Source of the DNA: Sphingopyxis sp.
GTDB taxonomy: Bacteria > Pseudomonadota > Alphaproteobacteria > Sphingomonadales > Sphingomonadaceae
Length of the DNA: 9,693 nucleotides
Reading direction: 5' to 3'
NCBI GenBank assembly: GCA_026125835.1
Contig: JAHCKJ010000062.1
Span: forward strand, 1 to 9,693
Below, in pieces: positions 1-7,304 of this stretch. Below the pieces are notes generated by a model, which did not search any database, was not told the origin of the DNA, and was given only the letters and a program-made list of their open reading frames with translations. A program made the position numbers and the translations under genes. Numbering within the stretch: position 1 is the stretch's first letter; the number at the start of each line of letters is the position of its first letter.

Positions 1-26
1 GCGGACGCTACGGCAAAACATCGTGA

Positions 27-1196
27 TCAGTGGCTCGCTTCGTAGTCGCGGAGCATATTCTTGGCGATGACGAGCTGCTGGATCTGTGTCGTCCCTTCGT
101 AAATGCGGTAAATGCGACAGTCGCGATAGAAGCGTTCCGCCAGATATTCCTTGAGATAACCCGCGCCGCCGTGGATCTGCACCACGCGGTCGGCGACGCG
201 CCCGCACATTTCGCTGGCGAACATCTTGGTTGCGGCGGCTTCGACAAGGATTTTCTCGCCGCGGTCGGCACGCGCGCAGGCGTCGTTCAACATGCAGTCG
301 GCGGCATAGATTTCGGCCTTGCTGTCGGCGAGCATCGCCTGGATCAGCTGGAAATTGGCGATCGGTTCGCCGAATGCCTTGCGTTCCATCGCATATTGCA
401 GCCCCGTATCGAGCATCCGCTTGGCATAGCCGACGCTGGCGGCGGCGACCGACAGGCGGCCGTTGTCGAGGCTCTGCATCGCGGCGCGGAAACCGATGCC
501 CTCCTCGCCGCCCAGCAGCGCGTCGCCATCGACATGCACATCCTCCAGGATCACGTCGGCGATTTGCGACCCCGCTTGGCCCATCTTGCCGTCGGGCTTG
601 CCGATCGAGACACCCGGTGCGTCTCTGGGCACCAGGAAGGCGCTGACATGCGCGTTCTTGGGGAGCGCTTCGGCGTTGGTGCGCGCCATGACGAGGATGA
701 CGTCGGCGAAAGGCGCGTTGGTGATGTAGCGTTTGGTGCCGTTCAGCACATAGCCGTTGCCGCTGGGCACCGCGCGGGTCTTCATCGCCGCGCTGTCGGA
801 GCCGCTGTCGGGTTCCGTAAGGCCGAAGGCGGCGATGCTGCCGGTCGCGAGCTTCGGCAGCCAATGATCCTTCTGCTGCTGCGTCCCGAAACCCAGGATC
901 GATTTGCACACCATGCCGATGTTGATCGACACGATCGAGCGATAGGCGGGTGCGGCATAGGCAAGTTCGCGGATGAAGCCGACATATTGGCTGATGTTCA
1001 TGCCGGCGCCGCCATATTCCTCGGGCATCGTCACGCCGAACAGCCCCATGTCGCGCATTTCCGCAAGGATGTCGTCGGGAACGCGGCCCAGCTCCTCAAG
1101 CCGGTCTTCGGCGGGGATCAGCCGCTCGCGGACATAGCGTTGCAACTGTTCGATAAAGGCGTCGTAGATGTCGGCGTCCATGCCCGCATTGCTCAT
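27..1196 (-). CDS. acyl-CoA dehydrogenase
   Basis: Flavoprotein that removes two hydrogens across C2-C3 of an acyl-CoA, passing electrons to electron-transfer flavoprotein; cytoplasmic, in fatty-acid or branched-chain/amino-acid acyl-CoA catabolism. The product is 389 aa, the usual length. Visible family marks: the FAD/substrate signature GLTEPDSGSD (125-134), ERKAFG (271-276) with the conserved Arg, the FAD-binding QIHGGAGY (340-347), and IYEGTTQIQ near the C-terminus, whose Glu367 aligns with the catalytic base of medium-chain enzymes. The ATG at 1196 has GGAGG (complement of 1207-1211) 10 nt upstream. It follows the helicase gene on the same strand after 75 nt, so it may be its distal operon partner, though there is no obvious functional link. 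Substrate chain length cannot be told from sequence alone; several acd paralogues are normal in such genomes. The family call is firm, the specific substrate unknown. Confidence 0.95.
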   Translation of the reverse strand: MSNAGMDADIYDAFIEQLQRYVRERLIPAEDRLEELGRVPDDILAEMRDMGLFGVTMPEEYGGAGMNISQYVGFIRELAYAAPAYRSIVSINIGMVCKSILGFGTQQQKDHWLPKLATGSIAAFGLTEPDSGSDSAAMKTRAVPSGNGYVLNGTKRYITNAPFADVILVMARTNAEALPKNAHVSAFLVPRDAPGVSIGKPDGKMGQAGSQIADVILEDVHVDGDALLGGEEGIGFRAAMQSLDNGRLSVAAASVGYAKRMLDTGLQYAMERKAFGEPIANFQLIQAMLADSKAEIYAADCMLNDACARADRGEKILVEAAATKMFASEMCGRVADRVVQIHGGAGYLKEYLAERFYRDCRIYRIYEGTTQIQQLVIAKNMLRDYEASH

Positions 1197-1271
1197 TTTC
1201 AGCTATCCTCCCGATATTTCGGTTGCGAATAGCAATGCGATCAGGGCGAGGCCAGCCCGAAAGGACGGGGG

Positions 1272-3584
1272 TCAGGCGGTGCGGACGAAGCTGTCGAGTA
1301 CGCGCTTGGACCCGGCCTGGTCGAATTCCACCTCGAGTTTGTTGCCGTCGATGTCGATGATCTCGCCATAGCCGAACTTCTCGTGAAACACGCGCAGCCC
1401 GATCGCGAGGTCGGCGCGCGGCTTGGCGCCGACCGACGCGGCGGGACCGCGTTCGGAGGGCGCGGGCGCGTGGGCGACGGTGTTCGACGCGGCCACCGCA
1501 CGCTGCCATGCCGGGCCGCGCGTCATGATGCGCGACGGCTGGCGTTCGGCGACATGCGCGAAGGGATCGCCCTGCGCCGACCAGTTGGCGCGCCACAGGC
1601 TCTGCCCGCCGCCGAAGCTGTTTTCGCTGTCAACATGCTCGGGCGGGATTTCGGCGATGAAACGGCTGGGGATGCTGCTCATCCACTGGCCATAGATGCG
1701 GCGGTTCGCGGCGTGATAGATGCTCGCGCGCTGGCGGGCGCGGGTGATCGCGACATAGGCAAGGCGGCGTTCCTCTTCGAGGCTGGCGGTGCCGCCCTCG
1801 TCCATCGCGCGCTGCGACGGGAAAACGCCGTCCTCCCAGCCGGCGAGGAAGACATGGTCGAATTCGAGGCCTTTGGCGGCGTGGATCGTCATGATCGTCA
1901 CCGTTTCGACCTGATCGTCATTGTCGCGGTCCATGACGAGGCTGACATGCTCGAGAAATTCCTCGAGTGTCTCATATTCCTCCATCGCGCGGACAAGTTC
2001 GGACAGGTTTTCGAGGCGCCCCGCGGCTTCGGCGCTGCGGTCGGCCTGCAGCATGGCGGTATAGCCCGATTCGTCGAGGATCAGCTGGGTCAGCTCGGGG
2101 TGCGACAGCTCGTTCGCCTTCGCCTGCCAGCCGCGCATCATCGCAACGAAATTGGCGAGCTGGCGGCGCGCCTGCGGAGTGAGTTCGTCGGTTTCGGTGA
2201 TCCTTGCTGCGGCATGAAACAGCGCGACGCGTTCGGCGCGGGCGAACTGGTGGATACGCCCAAGCGCCTTGTCGCCGAGCCCGCGTTTGGGGACGTTGAC
2301 GATGCGTTCGAACGCCAGGTCGTCGGCGGGTGACTGGACGAGGCGGAGGTAGGCGAGGGCGTCGCGGATTTCGGCGCGTTCGTAGAAGCGGAAACCGCCG
2401 ACGATGCGATAGGGCATGCCGATCGCGATGAAGCGGTCCTCGAACTCGCGCGTCTGGAACTGCGCGCGGACGAGGATCGCGGTGCGGTCGAGGCTGATCC
2501 CGCGATGCTGGAGCGTTTCGAGCTCCTCGCCAATGCGCCGCGCTTCTTCGGGGCCGTCCCAGACGCCGACGACGCGCAGCTTGTCGCCCGCGTCGAGATC
2601 GGTCCAGAGCGTCTTGCCGAGCCGGTCCGAGTTTTGCGCGATCAGCGCCGATGCGGCGGCAAGGATTTGCGGAGTCGAGCGGTAATTCTGTTCGAGGCGG
2701 ATCACGGTCGCGCCCGGAAAATCCTTTTCGAAGCGCAGGATGTTCGCGACCTCGGCACCGCGCCAGCTATAGATCGACTGGTCGTCATCGCCGACGCAGC
2801 AGATATTCTTGCGTTGCTGCGCGAGAAGCCGGAGCCAGAGATACTGGCTGGCATTGGTGTCCTGATATTCGTCGACGAGGATATATTTGAAGCGGCTCTG
2901 ATACCGGTCCAGCACGTCGCGGTGCGTCTTCAGGATCACCAGCATGTGGAGCAGAAGGTCGCCGAAGTCGCAAGCGTTGAGCGTCTTCAGCCGCGCCTGA
3001 TAGAGCGCGTAGAAATGCTGTCCTTTGCCGTCGGCATAGGCCTCCTTGTCGGCAGCATCGAGGTCGGCAGGCGTCAGCCCGCGGTTTTTCCACTTGTCGA
3101 TCAGCCCCGCGAGCTGGCGCGCGGGCCAGCGCTTCTCGTCCAGCCCTTCGGCCTGGATCAGCTGTTTGAGCACGCGGAGCTGATCGTCGGTGTCGAGGAT
3201 GGTGAAATTGCTTTGCAGCCCGACCAGTTCGGCGTGGCGGCGAAGCATCTTCGCCGCGATGCTGTGAAAGGTGCCGAGCCATGGCATCCCTTCGACTGCG
3301 TCGCCGATCATCCGCCCGATCCGCTCGCGCATCTCGCGCGCCGCCTTGTTGGTGAAGGTCACTGCGAGGATTTCGGACGGCCAGGCGCGGCGCGTCGCCA
3401 TGATATGCGCGAGGCGCGCGGTGAGCGCCGCGGTCTTGCCGGTGCCGGCGCCGGCGAGCATCAGCACCGGTCCCTCGGTGGTCAGCACCGCCTGCCGCTG
3501 CGGTCCGTTCAATCCGTGCAGATAGGGCGGGTCCGAAGGGTCGGGCGGGGGCAGGTCGGGCAAGGAGGCAGGGGGCATGGTCAC
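1272..3584 (-). CDS. uvrD: UvrD/PcrA-type superfamily 1A DNA helicase
   Basis: ATP-dependent 3'-5' DNA helicase of nucleotide excision and mismatch repair and of replication/transcription conflict resolution. Motifs run in order: Q motif LNGPQRQAV (25-33), Walker A AGAGTGKT (44-51), Ia AVTFTNKAAREM (74-85), Ib GTFHS (104-108), Walker B DEYQDT (238-243), III VGDDDQSIYSWRGA (264-277), IV LEQNYRST (297-304), then MTIHAAKGLEFDHVF (V) and VAITRAR (VI) in the C-terminal half. The last 45 residues, GLRVFHEKFGYGEI onward, match the C-terminal Tudor-like segment of PcrA/UvrD that contacts RNA polymerase. At 770 aa it is near full family length and shows no frame break. The start is uncertain: GTG at 3584 and ATG at 3578 lie two codons apart and neither has a clear Shine-Dalgarno. 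It lies 54 nt downstream of rsmD. Rep-type helicases lack this tail pattern, so UvrD/PcrA is preferred. Confidence 0.95.
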   Translation of the reverse strand: MTMPPASLPDLPPPDPSDPPYLHGLNGPQRQAVLTTEGPVLMLAGAGTGKTAALTARLAHIMATRRAWPSEILAVTFTNKAAREMRERIGRMIGDAVEGMPWLGTFHSIAAKMLRRHAELVGLQSNFTILDTDDQLRVLKQLIQAEGLDEKRWPARQLAGLIDKWKNRGLTPADLDAADKEAYADGKGQHFYALYQARLKTLNACDFGDLLLHMLVILKTHRDVLDRYQSRFKYILVDEYQDTNASQYLWLRLLAQQRKNICCVGDDDQSIYSWRGAEVANILRFEKDFPGATVIRLEQNYRSTPQILAAASALIAQNSDRLGKTLWTDLDAGDKLRVVGVWDGPEEARRIGEELETLQHRGISLDRTAILVRAQFQTREFEDRFIAIGMPYRIVGGFRFYERAEIRDALAYLRLVQSPADDLAFERIVNVPKRGLGDKALGRIHQFARAERVALFHAAARITETDELTPQARRQLANFVAMMRGWQAKANELSHPELTQLILDESGYTAMLQADRSAEAAGRLENLSELVRAMEEYETLEEFLEHVSLVMDRDNDDQVETVTIMTIHAAKGLEFDHVFLAGWEDGVFPSQRAMDEGGTASLEEERRLAYVAITRARQRASIYHAANRRIYGQWMSSIPSRFIAEIPPEHVDSENSFGGGQSLWRANWSAQGDPFAHVAERQPSRIMTRGPAWQRAVAASNTVAHAPAPSERGPAASVGAKPRADLAIGLRVFHEKFGYGEIIDIDGNKLEVEFDQAGSKRVLDSFVRTA

Positions 3585-3638
3585 GCGCGAACGATTAGGG
3601 AACAGCGGCGGCGCTGTCCAGCTTGGCGCGGCAGGTTG

Positions 3639-4181
3639 TTACGCGAGACGCAGCAATGTCAGCTTGGCTTTACCGACCTTGCGATCCGCGTCGACGGTAA
3701 AGCCCGCGACGTCGACGGTTTCGCCTTGTCCGGTTTCGACCGATACCCAGCTGTCGGCGCCGATCCAGCCGAGGCGGTGCAGCTTGTCCAGCCCGACGCT
3801 GGCGGCGCCGGTGCCATAGGGCGGATCGAGCATCAGCAGGTCATAGGTGCGTTGCGCCGGACCAAGGCCGAGCACCGATCCGGCGCGGACATCGGCGCGG
3901 GCGGTGGCTCCCAGAGTGGACAGATTGCCGCGCAGCACGTCGAGCGCGTCGCGGTCCTGCTCAGCGAACAGACAGGTGGCGGCGCCGCGCGACAAGGCTT
4001 CGATGCCCAGCGCGCCCGATCCTGCGAACAGGTCGGCGACGACCAACCCCTCGAAACTGCCCAGGCGGCTGGTCAGCATAGAAAACAAGGTTTCGCGGGT
4101 GCGATCGGCGGTGGGCCGCGTCGCGTCGCCCTTGGGCGCCAGCAGTTTGCGGCCGCGCCATTCGCCTGAAATCACTCGCAT
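3639..4181 (-). CDS. rsmD: 16S rRNA (guanine(966)-N2)-methyltransferase RsmD
   Basis: SAM-dependent methyltransferase that makes m2G966 in 16S rRNA on the small ribosomal subunit. The 180-aa product is normal for RsmD and opens with the typical MRVISGEWRGRKL. The SAM-binding motif I is DLFAGSGALGIEALSRGA (50-67) and the catalytic motif IV is LDPPY (118-122). The TRPTADRTRETLF block (21-33) is also characteristic. The open frame extends 65 codons further upstream, but that part lies inside the pseudouridine synthase gene in another frame and has no family resemblance, so ATG 4181 is chosen. Only 5 nt separate the upstream stop from this start, which suggests translational coupling of two rRNA-modifying enzymes. 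No odd features seen. Confidence 0.95.
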   Translation of the reverse strand: MRVISGEWRGRKLLAPKGDATRPTADRTRETLFSMLTSRLGSFEGLVVADLFAGSGALGIEALSRGAATCLFAEQDRDALDVLRGNLSTLGATARADVRAGSVLGLGPAQRTYDLLMLDPPYGTGAASVGLDKLHRLGWIGADSWVSVETGQGETVDVAGFTVDADRKVGKAKLTLLRLA

Positions 4182-4186
4182 CGCCG

Positions 4187-5110
4187 TCAGCCCATATGTC
4201 GGCGGAATTTGAACAATTCGTCGCGTGGCACGACATCGACCGCACCCATCGGAAGACCGTCGAGTTCGAACGCGCCATAGCGGGTGCGGATCAGGCGGCT
4301 GACCTGCAAACCGAAATGTTCGAGCACCTTGCGCACTTCGCGATTCTTGCCCTCGGTCAGCGTCATTTCGATCCACTGGTTGCGGCCCGTGCGGCGTTCG
4401 AGGTTGGCGTCGATCTTGCCGTAGCGGATCCCGTCGATCTCGATCCCCATCACCAGTTCCTCGAGCTGTTCCTGGCTGATATCGCCAAATGCCCGCGCGC
4501 GGTAGGTGCGCTCGACGCCGCTGGCGGGCAGCTCGAGCTGGCGCTTGAAGGCGCCGTCATTGGTGAGCAGCAGCAAACCCTCGGTGTTATAGTCAAGACG
4601 GCCGACCGGCATCAGCCGTGGAAGATCCTTGGGGAGCAGGTCGTAAATCGTCTTGCGGCCCTTGGGGTCGCGCGCCGCGGTGATGCAGCCCGCAGGCTTG
4701 TGAAAGCGATAAAGGCGCGTCGAGACGGGCTTGGCGACCGGATTGCCGTCGACGGTGAGGCCGTCGAGCGAGGCGAGCAACGGCGCGGGTTGCGCGACGA
4801 CTTCGCCATTGAGCGCGATGCGGCCTTCCTCGATCATCCGTTCGACGTCGCGGCGCGATCCGATCCCGGCGCGGGCGAGCAGCTTGGCGATCCGCTGCGG
4901 CCCGTCTTCACGCTCGGCTTCGGTCGGCCTGGTCTTGAGCGCAGCCGCGGCGCCGCGCGCGGCACGGCGTCCTTTTTGGGCGTCGCGATCGCTGGCGGGC
5001 CTGGTCGCGGAACGCGATGACGATCGGGGAGGTCGGCGGGTGGGCATGGGAACGGGTGCGGCTTTCTTATCGTTATGTGGCAACGACTGTTGCTCTGTGG
5101 CCACGCTCAT
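4187..5110 (-). CDS. rRNA pseudouridine synthase, RsuA/RluB/E/F family
   Basis: Isomerises a specific uridine to pseudouridine in rRNA. The 307-aa product has a basic, low-complexity, probably disordered N-terminus (1-70, rich in R, S, A and P), an S4 RNA-binding domain (about 72-118, QRIAKLLARAGIGSRRDVE), and the catalytic domain with GRLDYNTEGLLLLTNDG (170-186), where Asp173 is the expected catalytic aspartate. ERTYRAR (200-206) and EGKNREVRKVLEHFGL (253-268) are further family blocks. RluB-type 23S specificity (U2605 in E. coli) is likelier than RsuA because of the extended N-terminus, but family members are hard to separate. ATG 5110 was chosen over the longer frame to 5323, which runs back through the divergent response-regulator locus; ATG 5047 is an alternative. 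Neither start has a strong ribosome binding site. Likely first gene of the leftward unit with rsmD. Confidence 0.92.
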   Translation of the reverse strand: MSVATEQQSLPHNDKKAAPVPMPTRRPPRSSSRSATRPASDRDAQKGRRAARGAAAALKTRPTEAEREDGPQRIAKLLARAGIGSRRDVERMIEEGRIALNGEVVAQPAPLLASLDGLTVDGNPVAKPVSTRLYRFHKPAGCITAARDPKGRKTIYDLLPKDLPRLMPVGRLDYNTEGLLLLTNDGAFKRQLELPASGVERTYRARAFGDISQEQLEELVMGIEIDGIRYGKIDANLERRTGRNQWIEMTLTEGKNREVRKVLEHFGLQVSRLIRTRYGAFELDGLPMGAVDVVPRDELFKFRRHMG

Positions 5111-5201
5111 AGCCGGAAACGTGTCGCTTCGTCGATGGGAAGCCGAAGCAATCTTGCACGACGGCGCCGGGCACGTCATGGCGCGACTAAAGGGAGACCC
5201 T
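5111..5201. promoter_or_regulatory. Divergent intergenic region between pseudouridine synthase and response regulator
   Basis: These 91 nt separate two genes read outward, so promoters for both must lie here or inside the neighbouring gene starts. I could not pick out a convincing -35/-10 pair or an EcfG-type GGAAC/CGTT pair. TTGCAC at 5154-5159 is a weak -35 candidate for the rightward gene, without a good -10 at normal spacing. The call rests on gene layout alone. Confidence 0.35.
5191..5196 (+). promoter_or_regulatory. Ribosome binding site of the response-regulator gene
   Basis: AGGGAG ends 5 nt before the ATG at 5202. It is a good Shine-Dalgarno and fixes the original start of the broken receiver gene. 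The uninterrupted piece of this gene begins only at an internal GTG (5317), which lacks the receiver's first third. Confidence 0.65.
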
Positions 5202-5643
5202 ATGCTCTTCGCGTCCCGCCCGTCCTGCATCAAGCGGCTGCTGATCATCGAGAGGATGATCCGCTGGTAGCGTTCGACAACGAGCGGACGCCTGAAACAC
5301 AGCGGAGTATGACATCGTGGCAACGGTCGATTCGGGCGAGGCCGCGGTCCCCATCATCGCCGACGAACCGATCGATGCGCTGGTGCTCGACCTGGGGCTT
5401 GCCGGGCATATGACCGGACGCGAGGTTGCCCGCTTGGCGCGCGACCGCGGCATCGCGGTTCTGTTGGTGACCGGGCAATGCCCCGAAGACGCCGCCGAAA
5501 TCGCGGTGGCATGCCTTGCCAAACCGCATAGCGCATCGGCTTTGGTGGCCGCTTTGCGCGCGGTGGAAACGATGACCTGCCAGAACAGGATGCCGCGCAA
5601 GGTCAGCGGGCTGGTCACCTATTGGCGGCCCGAAGCCGCCTGA
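5202..5643 (+). pseudogene. Single-domain response regulator (CheY-like receiver), frame broken three times
   Basis: A receiver domain normally phosphorylated by a histidine kinase; with no output domain it would act by protein contact. Reading from ATG 5202, the frame gives KRLLIIE and then stops at 5268-5270. Restoring three small insertions rebuilds a normal receiver: an extra AG in GAGAG (5250-5254), an extra C at 5291/5292, and an extra G at 5307. The restored order is LLIIEDDPLVAFDNERT, LKHSG, YDIVATVDSGE. The reconstructed 145-aa product has the acidic pair D18/D19, phospho-acceptor D62 in LVLDLGL, switch Thr89 in LLVTGQ and Lys106 in AKPHS, all at canonical spacing. Without repair, the only long piece starts at GTG 5317 and lacks strand beta-1 and the acidic pocket, so it should not be phosphorylated normally. 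Either a recent pseudogene or sequence errors. It lies 104 nt upstream of ampG on the same strand. Confidence 0.85.
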
Positions 5644-5733
5644 GCGCGACCAACCGAAAAATCGCTGCTTCCAATTTGCCCGCGACGCTTTAGGCCAATC
5701 GGTCGAAGTGATGGCATCCCGGAACGAGGATGC

Positions 5734-5740
5734 GGGGGAG
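5734..5740 (+). promoter_or_regulatory. Ribosome binding site of ampG
   Basis: GGGGGAG stands 7 nt before ATG 5748. It decides the start: the in-frame ATG at 5730 would place this purine run inside the coding region and has no comparable site in front of it. Confidence 0.65.
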
Positions 5741-5747
5741 CTTAAGC

Positions 5748-7304
5748 ATGTCGGTTGATCTGATCCGGTTCTTGATTTTTGTAGCCGTGCTCGTCGGGCT
5801 TGTCGTCGTGGCGCTATCGGTTCCGGCGTTTCGTCCCTATCTGCGCAAAAATCCGCTGGTGACGTTCCTGCTCGGTGTCTCGAGCGGGTTTCCGCTGACC
5901 CTGTTGGTCGCGACGATGACGTTCTGGCTGGCGAAGGTCGGCATCGACAAGGCGACGATCGGTTTCGCTGTCGCGCTGGGCATTCCCTATACGATCAAAT
6001 TTCTGTGGGCGCCGCTGATCGACAAATTGCCGCTTCCTGTCCTGACCCGCTTGTTCGGGCAGCGGCGGGCCTGGCTGTTTTTCATCCAGGCCTTGCTGTT
6101 CGTTTCGATCTGGCAATTGGGCGCCAGCGATCCGCAGCCGGGGAATATCGGCCAGTTTGCCATCTGGGCCTTCATCACCGCTTTCCTGTCGGCAACGCAG
6201 GACATTGTGATCGACGCCTACCGCATCGAGATTCTCGAAGAAGAGGAATTCGCCCACGGGATTGCAACCAACCAGTTCGGTTACCGCACCGGCAATCTGA
6301 TTGCGGGCGCCGGAACGATCTATTTCGCATCAAGCGAAGGTTTGGGGCTCGGCTGGGCGACCGCCTACGGCCTGACGGCATTCTGTATCGTGCCGGCGAT
6401 ACTCGGCGCGCTTTGGGCCGGCCCGGGCAAGTTCATCGACCGCTTCGAGCAAGCGGCGGGAATGAAAGCGGGACAATGGCTGACCGAGGCGGTGGTCAAT
6501 CCGTTCCGCGAGTTCCTGACCCGTCACGGGGCATTTTTGATCCTGGGTTTCGTGCTGGTGTACAAGGTCGGCGACGCGATGGGGCAGGCGATGCTGGGCC
6601 CGATGATCGTCGATCTGGGCTTTGCCGATCTTGATTATATCTCTGCCAACAAGCTGTGGGGGTTCGGCGCGCTGATCGTCGGGTCGGCGCTTGGCGCACC
6701 GTTCCTGCTGTGGCTGGGGATGGGGCGCGCGCTGCTGGTTTCGGGGCTGCTGATGATGTTCTCGAACGTGATGTTCATGATATTGGCCGCGACGGGTGAC
6801 AATTACTGGATGCTGGTTGCGGCCATCGTCACCGAAAATCTGACGAGCGGCATGGGGCTGACCGTGTTTGCGACCTATTTGTCGGGGCTTTCCAACATTG
6901 CCTATACGGCGACGCAGTTCGCGCTGCTGTCGTCCTTTGCCGGGGTAGGGCGGACGTTCATGGCGGGACCGGCGGGCATTGTGGCGGAAAATGTCGGCTG
7001 GGTCGGCTTCTGGGGGCTTCACGGTTGTTGCCGCCATTCGGGTATGCTGCTGCTGTGGCTGCTGTGGAGCAAGGGCTATGTCGTCGAGGGCGTCCGCCAG
7101 ACCGAGACGGTCGACGAAGCGCGGCTCCGGCAGCCCGTGGGCCCGGTCCGCATCGCCGGTTTTGTGCTGATCGTGGCGGGATTGGTCGGGGTTCTGCTCG
7201 CGCAGCAGCTCGAATTGGCGAGTTATGTGATGACGTCGTCGATACTCGCCTTCGGGCTCGGCGCGGTCCTCGCCTGGACGGGCAGACCCGCGCGCACCGC
7301 CTAA
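5748..7304 (+). CDS. ampG: AmpG-type muropeptide permease (MFS)
   Basis: Inner-membrane major facilitator that imports GlcNAc-anhydroMurNAc peptides for cell-wall recycling; in many Gram-negatives it also feeds the AmpR/beta-lactamase induction signal. AmpG marks: SGFPLTLL (46-53), KFLWAPLID (84-92), QRRAWL (105-110) and QDIVIDAYRIEIL (151-163). The product is 518 aa with many hydrophobic helices. Compared with the E. coli protein it has an extra N-terminal helix (about 5-28) and two C-terminal hydrophobic stretches after about residue 460. Oddity: residues 425-431 read HGCCRHS, placing Cys, Arg and His in a membrane helix. The +1 frame over 7021-7038 reads TVVAAI, and adding one C before 7041 gives the family-like TVVAAIPG. 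The gene therefore appears to carry a +1 and a -1 indel that cancel. Its stop overlaps the folC stop by 4 nt. The family call is firm. Confidence 0.93.
   Translation: MSVDLIRFLIFVAVLVGLVVVALSVPAFRPYLRKNPLVTFLLGVSSGFPLTLLVATMTFWLAKVGIDKATIGFAVALGIPYTIKFLWAPLIDKLPLPVLTRLFGQRRAWLFFIQALLFVSIWQLGASDPQPGNIGQFAIWAFITAFLSATQDIVIDAYRIEILEEEEFAHGIATNQFGYRTGNLIAGAGTIYFASSEGLGLGWATAYGLTAFCIVPAILGALWAGPGKFIDRFEQAAGMKAGQWLTEAVVNPFREFLTRHGAFLILGFVLVYKVGDAMGQAMLGPMIVDLGFADLDYISANKLWGFGALIVGSALGAPFLLWLGMGRALLVSGLLMMFSNVMFMILAATGDNYWMLVAAIVTENLTSGMGLTVFATYLSGLSNIAYTATQFALLSSFAGVGRTFMAGPAGIVAENVGWVGFWGLHGCCRHSGMLLLWLLWSKGYVVEGVRQTETVDEARLRQPVGPVRIAGFVLIVAGLVGVLLAQQLELASYVMTSSILAFGLGAVLAWTGRPARTA

Noticed and set aside
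1..21. Possible start of another minus-strand gene (ATG at 21-19) after the dehydrogenase
   Set aside because: Only seven codons are visible and no Shine-Dalgarno is seen, so it cannot be supported.
30..1232. Long plus-strand open frame opposite the acyl-CoA dehydrogenase
   Set aside because: It is an antisense shadow created by high GC at third positions; its translation is Ala/Arg/His/Gly/Asp-rich without a recognisable domain, and the opposite strand carries a clear enzyme.
3602..3617. Hairpin ACAGCG/CGCTGT between rsmD and uvrD as a terminator
   Set aside because: Only six pairs and no T-run on the minus strand; it is not strong enough to split the presumed operon.
2505..4169. 554-codon plus-strand frame spanning uvrD and rsmD
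   Set aside because: It runs antisense through two well-supported genes and their junction, with no ribosome binding site or family motif.
5644..5747. Promoter for ampG in the 104-nt gap, including GGAAC at 5721 as an EcfG -35
   Set aside because: No CGTT follows at the required spacing and the site is too close to the start codon; no other convincing promoter pair was seen.
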